Source of the DNA: Streptomyces griseoviridis
GTDB lineage: Bacteria > Actinomycetota > Actinomycetes > Streptomycetales > Streptomycetaceae
NCBI RefSeq assembly: GCF_005222485.1
Contig: NZ_CP029078.1
Coordinates: forward strand, 2,384,001-2,448,000
DNA: 64,000 bases
Direction of reading: 5' to 3'
Shown piece by piece: positions 9,032 through 18,510 of the stretch; the stretch's first letter is position 1; each line of letters opens with the position of its first letter. The position numbers and the translations under genes were made by a program. The notes under the pieces are model-generated. The model ran no database searches. It had not been told where the DNA came from and saw only the letters and a program-made list of their open reading frames with translations.

Positions 9032-10771
9032 TCACGCGGACGGGCTCGCCGAGGGGCTCGGGGAGGCCGGGGAGTCGGCGGCGGCGACCGTCAGTTCGAC
9101 GGTGAGCGTGGCGCCGCCCGCGGTGGTGATCTTGAGCAGGAAGGTGCCCTCGGTGTCGTCGGCGTACAGCTCGGGCAGCCGCAGCACGCCCTTGGCGTCG
9201 GTCACCAGGCCGGTCAGGGTGCGCACGGGGTTGCCTTCGGCGTCCTTGAAGAAGGGGCCCTCGGTGTTCGCGGTGGCGTCGTCGGCGGAGGTGACGAGGG
9301 TGGCGGTGGCGCCGACCTTCTCCGCGGCGGCGCCCTTGTAGGTGGCCCGCACCTCGACCCGGTCGGCGAACTCCCCGCCCGGCACGCAGGTCAGCGCGGT
9401 GTCGTCGGTGCGGACGACGGCGTCGGCGACCCGCTCGGTGACGGTCGCCCGGTAGTCGAGCCCGGTGACCGAACGGCCCACCACGGTGGCCCTGATGACG
9501 ACCTCGCCGGTCTTCTCCCCCGCCTGGAGCGTCGGCGCGACGGCCGTGCCCGAGGCGTCGGTGGTCACCGTGGCGACGGACTCGCCGCCGGTGAAGACGG
9601 TGTCGCTGTCGCCGACGACCGTGAAGCGGATCCGGACCTTCCCGACGGCCTTGCCCGCCTTCGTCTCCGCCTTGGTGCTGATCTTCTTGGTGAACGCCTC
9701 GCCCGCCCGCGCGGTGAGCTTCGCCGTCCCGCCGTCCGCCAGGTGGTCCACGGTGTCCGTGGGCGTGGGCGGCGGGGTGGTCGGCGGAGTCGTGGGGGGC
9801 GGAGTGGTCGGTGGGGTGGTCGGCGGGGCGGTCGGGGGCGGAGTGGTCGTGGGCGGGGTGCTGGGCCGGCTCGGGGTGCTCGGCAGGGACGGGATGCTCG
9901 GCGCCGTCGACCCGGTCCTGCCGTCGTCGCTGCGGCCCGACGGGACGCCACCGGTGCCGTCCGGGATCTCGTGGGTGCCCTTGCGGTAGTACTCCAGCCA
10001 CGACAGGACGGTGGTCAGATACTCCCGCGAGTTGTTGTAGCTGAGGATCGCGCGGTCCAGATCGCCCTGGGCGGACAGGTCCCAGTCGTTGCGGCACAGG
10101 TAGTGACCGGCGGCGAGAGCGGCGTCGTAGACGTTGTTGGGGTCCTTCAGACCGTCGCCGTTGCCGTCGCGGCCCGCCCACGCCCACGTCGACGGGATGA
10201 ACTGCATCGGCCCGACGGCCTGGTCGTAGCTGCTGTTGCCGTCGTACTCGCCGTTGTCGGTGTCCTTGATCAGCGCGAAGCCGTTGCCGTCGAGCTGCGG
10301 ACCGAGGATCGCGGAGGTCGTCCTGCCGTTCGCGTCGACCTGGCCGCCGCGCGCGTGACCCGACTCCACCTTGCCGATCGCGGCCAGGAGCTGCCACGGC
10401 AGGTTGCAGCCCGGCTTGGACGCGGCGAGTTCCGCCTCGGCCTTCTTGTACGCGTCGAGAACGGTCGCCGGGATACCCGCCTCGGCGGCGCCCTGCGCGA
10501 GGGGCGTACCGGCGCCCGCACTCGCGCTCGGCGCGGGGTTGGGGCTGTTCAGCGGCGGAAGGTCGGTGTAGTAGGGCGAGTTGCCGGTCGCGCCGCCCTG
10601 GTCCGACCCGGTGGCCTCCGACGCGGAGTGCGCGTCGGCGGCGCCGGCTCTGTTCTGCTCGCCGACCGCGACGCCCGGTGCCTGGGACGCGGACAGGGCG
10701 GCGACCGCCGCCGCGGCCACGGCGGTCGTCGCCGCCCCCTTGCGCAGCCTCCTGCCGATGTGCGGCGCCAT
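9032..10771 (-). CDS. Secreted lytic murein transglycosylase with Pro/Thr linker and Ig-like C-terminus
   Basis: An extracellular cell-wall enzyme. It begins with a basic signal peptide (MAPHIGRRLRKGAATTAVAA) that is Ala-rich up to about residue 35. The SLT domain at about residues 105-250 has the catalytic-glutamate segment LLAAIGKVESGHA, then DQAVGPMQFIPSTWA and the NVYDAALAAGHYLCR end, as in MltB-type enzymes of actinobacteria. It would cleave the MurNAc-GlcNAc bond. A Pro/Thr repeat linker follows, then about 220 residues of repeated beta-rich sequence (TARAGEAFTKKIS; DASGTAVAPTLQAGEKTG) like bacterial Ig or filamin-type domains. An in-frame TTG at 10783 sits too close to its ribosome site, so I use the ATG. 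Confidence 0.9.
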   Translation of the reverse strand: MAPHIGRRLRKGAATTAVAAAAVAALSASQAPGVAVGEQNRAGAADAHSASEATGSDQGGATGNSPYYTDLPPLNSPNPAPSASAGAGTPLAQGAAEAGIPATVLDAYKKAEAELAASKPGCNLPWQLLAAIGKVESGHARGGQVDANGRTTSAILGPQLDGNGFALIKDTDNGEYDGNSSYDQAVGPMQFIPSTWAWAGRDGNGDGLKDPNNVYDAALAAGHYLCRNDWDLSAQGDLDRAILSYNNSREYLTTVLSWLEYYRKGTHEIPDGTGGVPSGRSDDGRTGSTAPSIPSLPSTPSRPSTPPTTTPPPTAPPTTPPTTPPPTTPPTTPPPTPTDTVDHLADGGTAKLTARAGEAFTKKISTKAETKAGKAVGKVRIRFTVVGDSDTVFTGGESVATVTTDASGTAVAPTLQAGEKTGEVVIRATVVGRSVTGLDYRATVTERVADAVVRTDDTALTCVPGGEFADRVEVRATYKGAAAEKVGATATLVTSADDATANTEGPFFKDAEGNPVRTLTGLVTDAKGVLRLPELYADDTEGTFLLKITTAGGATLTVELTVAAADSPASPSPSASPSA

Positions 10772-11100
10772 AGCGTGAACCAACCCCTCCCGTGGACACG
10801 CGCGCGTGCCCGTCCCTGTCCGTCGCGGGCCCGACGAGCCCGCACTGATGTGACGATCGACTTGGTGCGGTGGTTGCCCTCGCCGAGGTTTTCCATGCTT
10901 TTGTCAGGTGCTGAGACCGCACTCCCCGACAGGGTGCGGACCCAGGCGACCCTACGACAACTTGCTTTGCAGGTGCACCCGTTGGCGCCCGAATTTCACC
11001 ACCTGGCCATCTGCCGTCGATCCACGGGGACGGCCCGCATACTGGACGGCACTGATCGTCCGGCCGGGACGCCGGGCAACGTCCCCCGCGAGGAGCCCAG
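10772..11100. other. Divergent intergenic region upstream of transglycosylase and DUF4184 genes
   Basis: About 330 bp with no gene that I can support. It must hold both divergent promoters. I looked for a c-di-AMP (ydaO-type) riboswitch, which often precedes actinobacterial wall hydrolases, and did not find its conserved core with confidence. A GAGGAG ribosome site ends the region, ahead of the TTG start at 11101. Confidence 0.4.
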
Positions 11101-11955
11101 TTGCCGTTCACCCTCAGCCACGCTGCCGCCGTCCTGCCCGCCGTGCGCGCCGACGGATCAGGCCGGGGACCACTCGTCCCCGCCCTCCTGGTCGCCGGCT
11201 CCTTCGCACCCGACCTCACCTACTACGCGGCCGGCGCCGTACCCGGGGCGATGGAGTTCGGCACGCTCACCCACTCCCTCCCCGGAGTCCTCACGGTCGA
11301 CGTGCTGTTCTCCTGGACGCTGGTCTGCGGATGGCTGCTGCTGCGCGAGCCACTGGTGGCGCTGCTGCCCACGGCCTGGCAGGGGCGCCCGGCGGCGCTG
11401 CTGCGCTGCGGCACGCCGCGGACCCGCCCCCACCCGGCCCTGATCGCCCGCTGGTACGCCTCCGCCGTCCTCGGCTCCCTCACCCACATCGGCTGGGACG
11501 CCTTCACCCACCACGGCCGCTGGGGAACCCGGCTGATCCCGGCCCTGGGCGACACGGTCGCCGGGGCACCGCTGTACTGGTACGTCCAGTACGGAAGCTC
11601 GGCGGTGGCCGCGGCGGTCATCGCGGTCTTCCTGACCCGGTCACTGCGCCGCGTCCCGCTCCCCGACGGCCCGACCGGCGTCCCCCGCCTCTCCCGCCGC
11701 GACCGCGGCCGGGCGGCGGCCCTGATCGCCGGGTGCGCCGCCGTCGCGGCGCTGGTCCGGGCGACGACCTGGTGGTCGGCCCGGGGCGGGACGGCCAGAC
11801 CCTGGGAACTGATCCCGACCCTCTGCTTCGGAGCGGGCGCGGGCCTCACGACGGGAGCGCTGCTGTACGCGACGACGGTACGGCTGCGCCGCCGCGAGAG
11901 CGCCACGACGGACGAAACGGGAACGGAATCGAGGACGGAGGCGGGAGTGAGCTGA
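11101..11955 (+). CDS. DUF4184 family integral membrane protein
   Basis: 284 residues starting at TTG behind GAGGAG. The family marker MPFTLSHAAAVLPAVR is followed by a loop with acidic and histidine residues (APDLTYYAAG; GTLTHSLPGVLTVD; HIGWDAFTHHG), resembling the metal-binding pattern of small membrane hydrolases such as YdjM/DUF457. Several hydrophobic helices follow. The function is unknown. It stands alone and is followed by a hairpin that separates it from a convergent small gene. Confidence 0.85.
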   Translation: MPFTLSHAAAVLPAVRADGSGRGPLVPALLVAGSFAPDLTYYAAGAVPGAMEFGTLTHSLPGVLTVDVLFSWTLVCGWLLLREPLVALLPTAWQGRPAALLRCGTPRTRPHPALIARWYASAVLGSLTHIGWDAFTHHGRWGTRLIPALGDTVAGAPLYWYVQYGSSAVAAAVIAVFLTRSLRRVPLPDGPTGVPRLSRRDRGRAAALIAGCAAVAALVRATTWWSARGGTARPWELIPTLCFGAGAGLTTGALLYATTVRLRRRESATTDETGTESRTEAGVS

Positions 11956-11967
11956 CCCGGGACGTCA

Positions 11968-11987
11968 CGGGGTGCGCTCGCACCCCG
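11968..11987. terminator. Bidirectional hairpin between convergent genes
   Basis: CGGGGTGCG and CGCACCCCG form a perfect 9-bp stem with a 2-base loop (or 8 bp with 4). It sits exactly between the DUF4184 stop and the end of the minus-strand small gene, so it could serve both. Confidence 0.65.
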
Positions 11988-11993
11988 GGCGGG

Positions 11994-12335
11994 TCAAGAG
12001 CTGGACGAGCCGCCGGGACGGGACGCCGTCGAGGTCGGCCGGGCCACGAAGACGGTGAGGGTCCGGGCACGGCGGGCGGGGCGCGGCAGGCGGGCGAGGG
12101 CCGTGGCCAGGTGGCCGCGGAGCAGCGTCGCCCGCAGGTACCAGGCGTCGGGCCCGGCGAGGCCGGAGCGGACGGTGGCGAGACGCCCGCGCAGCCCGGC
12201 GGCGAGACCGAGCGGGATGCGGGCGGTGCTCGCGGCGGTCGCGACCACCGGAGCGGCCCGACCCGATGCGACGTCCCCGGCGCCGACCCGCCCCCGCGGG
12301 GACACCGGCCGACGGTTGAGCATGCGTATACCCAT
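11994..12335 (-). CDS. Hypothetical protein, 113 residues
   Basis: I do not recognise a family. The frame starts MGIRMLNRRPVSPRG and continues as an Ala/Arg/Leu-rich, probably helical protein with no cysteines and no obvious membrane helix. It ends in a Ser-rich tail (RPGGSSSS). Support: base composition fits a coding frame, it ends at a shared terminator, and it lies in the gap downstream of the minus-strand polA. There is no clear ribosome site, so it could also be spurious. Confidence 0.45.
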   Translation of the reverse strand: MGIRMLNRRPVSPRGRVGAGDVASGRAAPVVATAASTARIPLGLAAGLRGRLATVRSGLAGPDAWYLRATLLRGHLATALARLPRPARRARTLTVFVARPTSTASRPGGSSSS

Positions 12336-12489
12336 GCCCGCATCCTGACGCCCCTGCCGGAGCGCGGTCGCCCGCACGACACCCACGCGGGTGACACCCG
12401 AGCCCCGGCCAAGACCGGAAGGGCCGCCCCGCCTGAAACAGAGGCCGCGACCTCCAGACGGCATCGCCACACTTGCGCCAGGGCCAAGG

Positions 12490-13240
12490 GCCCGAGCCGC
12501 GCGACCTGGGGAGCGACGCGGGGCACTGGGGACTGGGGGTCTGGGGACTGGCGGAAGCGAGGCCAGCCGGGGGCCGGGGGCCCGAGGCCGAGACCGGGGG
12601 CCTCAGGCCAGGACCGGGGGCCCGAGGCCGGGGCCGGGGCCGGAAGCCCGGGACCGAGGCCAGGACCGGGCCCGAGACCGGGACCGGGGGCCCGAGACCG
12701 AGACCGGGGCCGGGGCCCCAGGCCGGGGCCGGGCGCCCGAGACCGGGGGCCGAGGCCCGCGGAACCACCGCGGCCCGGGAGGCCCGGGAGCCCCAGGGCC
12801 GGGTGGGCATGGGAACCAGGGGCCAGGGGCCAGAGGCCGAGACCGGGGGCCGAGGCCGCGGAACCACCGCGGCCCGGGAGGCCCGGGAGCCCCAGGGCCG
12901 GGTGGGCACGGAAACCCGGGGCCAGGGGCCAGGGGCCGAGACCGGGACCCGAGGCCCGAGGCCCGCGGAACCACCGCGGCCCGGGAGGCCCGGGAGCCCC
13001 AGGGCCGGGTGGGCACGGGAACCTGGGGCCAGGGGCCAGAGGCCGAGACCGGGGGCCGAGACCCGCGGAGCCACCGAGGCCCGGGAGCCCCAGGGCCGGG
13101 TGGGCATGGAAACCCGGGGCCAGGGGGGCATGGAAGCCCAGGGCCGGGTGGGTCCGGGAACCCCGCGCCGGATTGGCCGGGCCCAGGGTCCCCGGGGCCG
13201 GCGGGGTCCAGGCCCCGTGAGCCCCTGCCGAACCGCCGCG
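12490..13240. repeat. Degenerate G/C tandem repeats downstream of polA
   Basis: About 750 bp of low-complexity sequence made of GGGCCGAGG / GACCGGGGGCC-like units. A longer unit beginning GGAACCACCGCGGCCCGGGA recurs near 12761, 12860 and 12967, with a variant at 13077: a period of about 100-110 bp. Shorter GCCCCAGGGCCGGGTGGGCA blocks recur up to 13150. Long open frames in all phases give only Gly/Arg/Pro repeats and are artefacts. The tract is the whole gap between the 113-residue gene and polA. Confidence 0.85.
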
Positions 13241-13242
13241 CG

Positions 13243-15978
13243 CTAGTGCGCGGCCGACTCCCAGTCGTTCCCCACCCCCACCGACACGTCCAGCGGGGCC
13301 CGCAGGTGGACCGCGTTCGCCATTTCGTGGCGGACGATCTTCTCCGTGGCCGCCCGCTCGCCGGGGGCGATCTCCAGGACGATTTCGTCGTGGACCTGGA
13401 GCAGCATCCGCGACGTCAGCTTCGCCTCGCGGAGCGCCTTGTCGACGTTGAGCATCGCGATCTTGACGATGTCCGCGGCCGTGCCCTGGATCGGCGCGTT
13501 GAGGGCCATCCGCTCGGCGGCCTCACGGCGCTGGCGGTTGTCGCTGTTGAGGTCGGGCAGGTAGCGGCGGCGGCCGAAGAGGGTCGCCGTGTACCCCGTC
13601 GCCCGCGCCTCGTCCACGGCCCGCCGCAGATAGTCCCGCACCCCGCCGAACCGCTCGAAGTACGTGTCCATCAGCGCCCGCGCCTCACCGGCCTCGATGT
13701 TCAGCTGCTGGGAGAGGCCGAACGCGGACAGGCCGTAGGCGAGCCCGTACGACATGGCCTTGATCTTGCGGCGCATCTCCGCGTCCACCGCCGTCTTCTC
13801 CACCCCGAACACCTGCGCGGCGACCGTGTTGTGGAGGTCCTCACCGGAGGTGAACGCCTCGATCAGGCCCTCGTCCTCGGAGAGGTGGGCCATCACCCGC
13901 AGCTCGATCTGGCTGTAGTCGGCGGTCATCAGGGACTCGTAGCCCTCGCCCACCACGAAGCCCCGGCGGATCGCCCGGCCCTCGTCGGTGCGGACCGGGA
14001 TGTTCTGGAGGTTCGGGTCCGTGGAGGAGAGCCGGCCGGTCGCCGCCACCGTCTGGTTGAACGTGGTGTGGATGCGGCCGTCCGCCGCGATCGACTTGAT
14101 CAGGCCCTCGACCGTGACCCGGAGCTTCGCCTGCTCACGGTGGCGCAGCATGATGACCGGGAGTTCGTTCTCCGTCTGCGCGGCCAGCCAGGCCAGCGCG
14201 TCGGCGTCCGTGGTGTAGCCGGTCTTCGTCTTCTTCGTCTTCGGCAGCCCCAGCTCCCCGAAGAGGACCTCCTGGAGCTGCTTGGGCGAGCCGAGGTTGA
14301 ACTCGTGCCCGGCCGCCGCGTGCGCCTCCTTCACGGCCTGCTGCACGGCCCCGGCGAACATCTGCTCCATCGCCTCCAGGTGGGCGCGGTCGGCCGCGAT
14401 GCCGTGCCGCTCCAGACGCGAGAGGAGGACGGACGTCGGCAGCTCCATGTCGCGCAGCAGATCCGCCGCGCCGACCTCCTGGAGGCGGACCCCGAACGCC
14501 TCCCCCAGGTCGAGGACCGCACGCGCCTGGACCATCAGGGAGTCGGCCTCGGCGCCGTCGTCCGCGCCGAAGGCGAGCTGCCCGTCGGCCGCGGCCGCCG
14601 GCGCCAGCTCACGGCCCAGGTACTCCAGGGACAGCGCGTCCAGGTCGAAGGAGCGGCGGCCGGGCTTGACCAGGTACGCGGCGAGCGCGGTGTCCATCCA
14701 GACGCCCTCGACGCTCCACCCGTGCTCGGCGAAGACCCGCATCGCCCCCTTCACGTTGTGGAAGACCTTCGGCCGCGCCGCGTCGGCGAGCCAGCCGGCG
14801 AACGCCCGCTCGTCGGCCTCGTCCAGCTCGGCGGGGTCGAACCAGGCGGCGGGACCGCCCGCCGCGGCCAGCGCGACCTCGGCGACCGACCCGGCACCCA
14901 GAGCCCAGGTGTCGACGGTCGCGACCCCCAGCGCGCCCGCCTCAGGCCCGGTGTGCGCGTCGAGCCAGCCGGCCAGCTCACCCGCGCCGATCACCGTGCC
15001 GTCCACCGCCACACCCGGCGCGGCGGCCGGTGCGCCCTCGGCCTCCTCCGCGCCAGGGTCGACGGCGAGGAGCCGCTCCCGCAGCGACGGGTTCCTGATC
15101 TCCAGGGTGTCCAGGATCAGAGCCAGCGTCTTGCGGTCGTAGGGCTGCCGCTCCAGGTCCGTGACCGCCTTGGGCAGCTCGACCGTGCGCACCATCTCGG
15201 TGAGCCGCCGGTTGAGCTTGACGGCCTCCAGGTGCTCACGCAGGTTCTGCCCGGCCTTGCCCTTCACCTCGTCGACACGCTCCACCAGCTCCGCGAACGA
15301 ACCGAACTGGTTGATCCACTTCGCGGCTGTCTTCTCGCCCACCCCGGGAATGCCGGGCAGGTTGTCGGACGGGTCACCGCGCAGCGCGGCGAAGTCCGGG
15401 TACTGCGCGGGCGTCAGACCGTACTTCTCGACGACCTTCTCCGGGGTGAACCGGGTCAGCTCGGAGACACCCTTCGTCGGATACAGGACCGTCGTGTGCT
15501 CACTGACCAGCTGGAAGGAGTCCCGGTCACCGGTGACGATCAGCACCTCGAAACCCTCGGCCTCCGCCTGCGTGGCGAGGGTCGCGATGACGTCGTCCGC
15601 CTCGAAGCCGTCGACCGCGAACCGCGAGACGCTCATCGCGTCGAGCACCTCACCGATCAGCTCGACCTGGCCCTTGAACTCGTCCGGCGTCTTGGAGCGG
15701 TTCGCCTTGTACTCCGTGAACTCCTCGGAACGCCACGTCTTGCGCGAGACGTCGAAGGCCACCGCGAAGTGCGTGGGCTCCTCGTCACGGAGGGTGTTGG
15801 CCAGCATCGAGGCGAAGCCGTAGATCGCGTTCGTCGGCTGGCCCGTCGCGGTCGTGAAATTCTCCGCGGGCAGCGCGAAGAACGCGCGATAGGCCAGCGA
15901 GTGCCCGTCCATGAGCATCAGGCGGGGCCGCTTGCCGCCGGGGGACTTGTCGGTCTTCTTCGCTGCTGTCTCTGCCAC
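13243..15978 (-). CDS. polA: DNA polymerase I
   Basis: 911 residues, the normal actinobacterial PolA length. The N-terminal 5'-3' nuclease begins LMLMDGHSLAYRAFFAL and acts in Okazaki-fragment processing and repair. The polymerase domain carries motif A DYSQIELRVMAHLSED, motif B with RRKIKAMSYGLAYG and motif C QVHDEIVLE. The middle 3'-5' exonuclease-like domain has lost the usual acidic residues: the first motif reads VDTWA where D-x-E is expected, and HNVKGAMR stands where the second Asp should be. Proofreading is therefore probably absent, as in other actinobacterial Pol I. The GTG start (VAETAAKK) is chosen because homology begins there. The open frame extends further upstream without conserved sequence. 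Confidence 0.97.
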   Translation of the reverse strand: MAETAAKKTDKSPGGKRPRLMLMDGHSLAYRAFFALPAENFTTATGQPTNAIYGFASMLANTLRDEEPTHFAVAFDVSRKTWRSEEFTEYKANRSKTPDEFKGQVELIGEVLDAMSVSRFAVDGFEADDVIATLATQAEAEGFEVLIVTGDRDSFQLVSEHTTVLYPTKGVSELTRFTPEKVVEKYGLTPAQYPDFAALRGDPSDNLPGIPGVGEKTAAKWINQFGSFAELVERVDEVKGKAGQNLREHLEAVKLNRRLTEMVRTVELPKAVTDLERQPYDRKTLALILDTLEIRNPSLRERLLAVDPGAEEAEGAPAAAPGVAVDGTVIGAGELAGWLDAHTGPEAGALGVATVDTWALGAGSVAEVALAAAGGPAAWFDPAELDEADERAFAGWLADAARPKVFHNVKGAMRVFAEHGWSVEGVWMDTALAAYLVKPGRRSFDLDALSLEYLGRELAPAAAADGQLAFGADDGAEADSLMVQARAVLDLGEAFGVRLQEVGAADLLRDMELPTSVLLSRLERHGIAADRAHLEAMEQMFAGAVQQAVKEAHAAAGHEFNLGSPKQLQEVLFGELGLPKTKKTKTGYTTDADALAWLAAQTENELPVIMLRHREQAKLRVTVEGLIKSIAADGRIHTTFNQTVAATGRLSSTDPNLQNIPVRTDEGRAIRRGFVVGEGYESLMTADYSQIELRVMAHLSEDEGLIEAFTSGEDLHNTVAAQVFGVEKTAVDAEMRRKIKAMSYGLAYGLSAFGLSQQLNIEAGEARALMDTYFERFGGVRDYLRRAVDEARATGYTATLFGRRRYLPDLNSDNRQRREAAERMALNAPIQGTAADIVKIAMLNVDKALREAKLTSRMLLQVHDEIVLEIAPGERAATEKIVRHEMANAVHLRAPLDVSVGVGNDWESAAH

Positions 15979-16168
15979 GCCCCCGATCCTGCCACGCCGC
16001 ACTGACAGTCCGCCCCGCCCCGGCCACCGGCACCCCGCCCGGCCGCCCCCGGCGACCGCGGGTGACGTGCCGCTCACCGCCCGCTCACCCGAGGCCGCCC
16101 CCGCTGTCGGTGTCACGTGCGAGGATCGGAGACGTACCTGTACACGACCGCGCGAAGGAGTGTGGGTG

Positions 16169-18448
16169 ATGGCCACCAAGCCGCCCAAGGGCGATCCGGT
16201 CCAGGACGCGCCGCAGGTCACCGAGCCGAAACACGCGGCCGCCGGACTGCCGGCCATCGGACACACCCTGCGCATCGCCCAGCAGCAGATGGGCGTGAAA
16301 CGCACCGCGCTGACCCTGCTGCGCGTCAACCAGAAGGACGGCTTCGACTGCCCGGGATGCGCCTGGCCCGAGCCCGACCACCGGCACACCGCCGAGTTCT
16401 GCGAGAACGGCGCGAAGGCCGTCGCCGAGGAAGCCACCCTGCGCCGGGTCACCCCCGAGTTCTTCGCCGCCCACCCGGTGGCCGACCTCGCGGACCGCAG
16501 CGGCTACTGGCTCGGCCAGCAGGGGCGGCTCACCCACCCCATGTACCTGCCCGAGGGCGCCGACCACTACGAACCGGTCTCCTGGGAGCGCGCGTTCGAC
16601 ATCGTCGCCGAGGAGATAGCCGCGCTCGGCTCACCGGACGAGGCCCTCTTCTACACCTCGGGCCGCACCAGCAACGAAGCCGCCTTCCTGTACCAGCTGT
16701 TCGCCCGGGAACTGGGCACCAACAACCTGCCCGACTGCTCCAACATGTGCCACGAGTCGTCCGGTTCCGCCCTGTCGGAGACCATCGGCGTCGGCAAGGG
16801 CAGCGTCCTGCTCGACGACCTGTACCAGGCCGACCTGATCATCGTGGCCGGACAGAACCCCGGCACCAACCACCCCCGGATGCTCTCCGCCCTGGAGAAG
16901 GCGAAGGCCGGCGGCGCCCGCATCATCAGCGTCAACCCGCTGCCCGAGGCCGGCCTCGAACGGTTCAAGAACCCCCAGACCCCGCAGGGCATGCTCAAGG
17001 GCGCCGCCCTCACCGACCTGTTCCTCCAGATCCGCCTCGGCGGCGACCAGGCCCTCTTCCGCCTCCTGAACAAACTGATCCTGCGGACCGAAGGCGCCGT
17101 CGACGACACCTTCGTCCGCGAACACACCCACGGCTACGAGGAGTTCGCCCACGCCGCGGAAGCCGCCGACTGGGACGAGACCCTCGCCGCGACCGGCCTG
17201 ACCCGCGCGGAGATCGAGGAGACCCTGCGGATGGTGCTCGCCTCCGAGCGCACCATCGTCTGCTGGGCGATGGGCCTCACCCAGCACAAGCACTCCGTGC
17301 CCACCATCCGCGAGGTCGTCAACTTCCTCCTGCTGCGCGGCAACATCGGCCGCCCCGGCGCGGGCGTCTGCCCGGTGCGCGGCCACTCGAACGTCCAGGG
17401 CGACCGCACCATGGGCATCTTCGAACGCCCCGCACCCGCCTTCCTCGACGCCCTTCAGCGGGAGTTCGGCTTCGCTCCCCCGCGCGAACACGGCTACGAC
17501 GTCGTCCGCGCCATCCGCGCCCTGCGCGACGGCGAGGCGAAGGTCTTCTTCGCGATGGGCGGCAACTTCGTCTCCGCCTCCCCCGACACCGAGGTCACCG
17601 AGGCCGCGATGCGCCGCGCCCGGCTCACCGTGCACGTGTCGACGAAACTCAACCGCTCCCACGTCGTCACCGGCGCCCGCGCCCTCATCCTGCCGACCCT
17701 CGGCCGCACCGAACGCGACGTCCAGGCCGGCGGCGAACAGTTCGTGACCGTCGAGGACTCCATGGGCATGGTGCACGCCTCACGCGGCCGCCTCGAACCC
17801 GCCGGCCCCGCACTGCTGTCGGAGCCCGCCATCGTCTGCCGGCTCGCCCGCCGGGTGCTCGGCACCGGCAGCGTCGTCCCGTGGGAGGAGTTCGAGAAGG
17901 ACTACGCCACGGTCCGCGACCGGATCTCCCGCGTGGTACCCGGCTTCGAGGACTTCAACGCGCGCGTGGCGCACCCCGGCGGCTTCGCACTGCCCCACGG
18001 CCCGCGCGACGAACGCCGCTTCCCGACCGCCACCGGCAAGGCCAACTTCACCGCCGCCGCCGTCGAGTACCCCGAACTGCCCCCCGGACGGCTGCTGTTG
18101 CAGACCCTGCGCTCGCACGACCAGTACAACACCACGATCTACGGCCTCGACGACCGCTACCGGGGCATCAAGAACGGCCGCCGCGTGGTCCTCGTCAACC
18201 CGCAGGACGCCGCCGAACTGGGCGTCGCCGACGGCACCTACGTCGACCTGGTCGGCGAGTGGAAGGACGGGGTTCAACGACGGGCGACCGGCTTCCGGGT
18301 CGTGCACTACCCGACCGCGCGGGGCTGCGCCGCGTCCTACTACCCCGAGACCAACGTCCTGGTCCCGCTGGACGCCACCGCCGACACCAGCAACACCCCG
18401 GCCAGCAAGTCCGTGGTGGTCCGTCTGGAACAATCGACGACCGACTGA
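16169..18448 (+). CDS. FdhF/YdeP family molybdopterin oxidoreductase
   Basis: 759 residues, close to the YdeP-type family (formate dehydrogenase alpha-like, bis-MGD molybdenum or tungsten enzymes). The N-terminus has KDGFDCPGCAWPEP, a short Cys pattern instead of the four-Cys Fe-S site of true FdhF. The pterin-binding core reads SWERAFDIVAEEI, YTSGRTSNEAAFL, NMCHESSG and VAGQNPGTNHPRML. The C-terminal domain includes HDQYNTTIYGLDDRYRG. The physiological electron donor is not known for this group. The ATG at 16169 lies 8 bases after AAGGAG. A thioesterase gene starts about 60 bp downstream. Confidence 0.93.
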   Translation: MATKPPKGDPVQDAPQVTEPKHAAAGLPAIGHTLRIAQQQMGVKRTALTLLRVNQKDGFDCPGCAWPEPDHRHTAEFCENGAKAVAEEATLRRVTPEFFAAHPVADLADRSGYWLGQQGRLTHPMYLPEGADHYEPVSWERAFDIVAEEIAALGSPDEALFYTSGRTSNEAAFLYQLFARELGTNNLPDCSNMCHESSGSALSETIGVGKGSVLLDDLYQADLIIVAGQNPGTNHPRMLSALEKAKAGGARIISVNPLPEAGLERFKNPQTPQGMLKGAALTDLFLQIRLGGDQALFRLLNKLILRTEGAVDDTFVREHTHGYEEFAHAAEAADWDETLAATGLTRAEIEETLRMVLASERTIVCWAMGLTQHKHSVPTIREVVNFLLLRGNIGRPGAGVCPVRGHSNVQGDRTMGIFERPAPAFLDALQREFGFAPPREHGYDVVRAIRALRDGEAKVFFAMGGNFVSASPDTEVTEAAMRRARLTVHVSTKLNRSHVVTGARALILPTLGRTERDVQAGGEQFVTVEDSMGMVHASRGRLEPAGPALLSEPAIVCRLARRVLGTGSVVPWEEFEKDYATVRDRISRVVPGFEDFNARVAHPGGFALPHGPRDERRFPTATGKANFTAAAVEYPELPPGRLLLQTLRSHDQYNTTIYGLDDRYRGIKNGRRVVLVNPQDAAELGVADGTYVDLVGEWKDGVQRRATGFRVVHYPTARGCAASYYPETNVLVPLDATADTSNTPASKSVVVRLEQSTTD

Positions 18449-18510
18449 GCGTTTGCTCAGCGAGGCGGCCCGGGAGGCCGCGGCGACCACGACGAACGGA
18501 GCCTGACGCG

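Noticed and set aside
10772..11000. Possible c-di-AMP (ydaO) riboswitch ahead of the transglycosylase gene
   Set aside because: The gene type fits, but I could not find the conserved riboswitch core on the minus strand. A covariance-model search would be needed to settle it.
12391..16005. Very long plus-strand open frame across the repeat array and polA
   Set aside because: Its product is Gly/Arg/Pro repeat followed by the antisense of polA. Open frames of this sort are normal in such GC-rich DNA.
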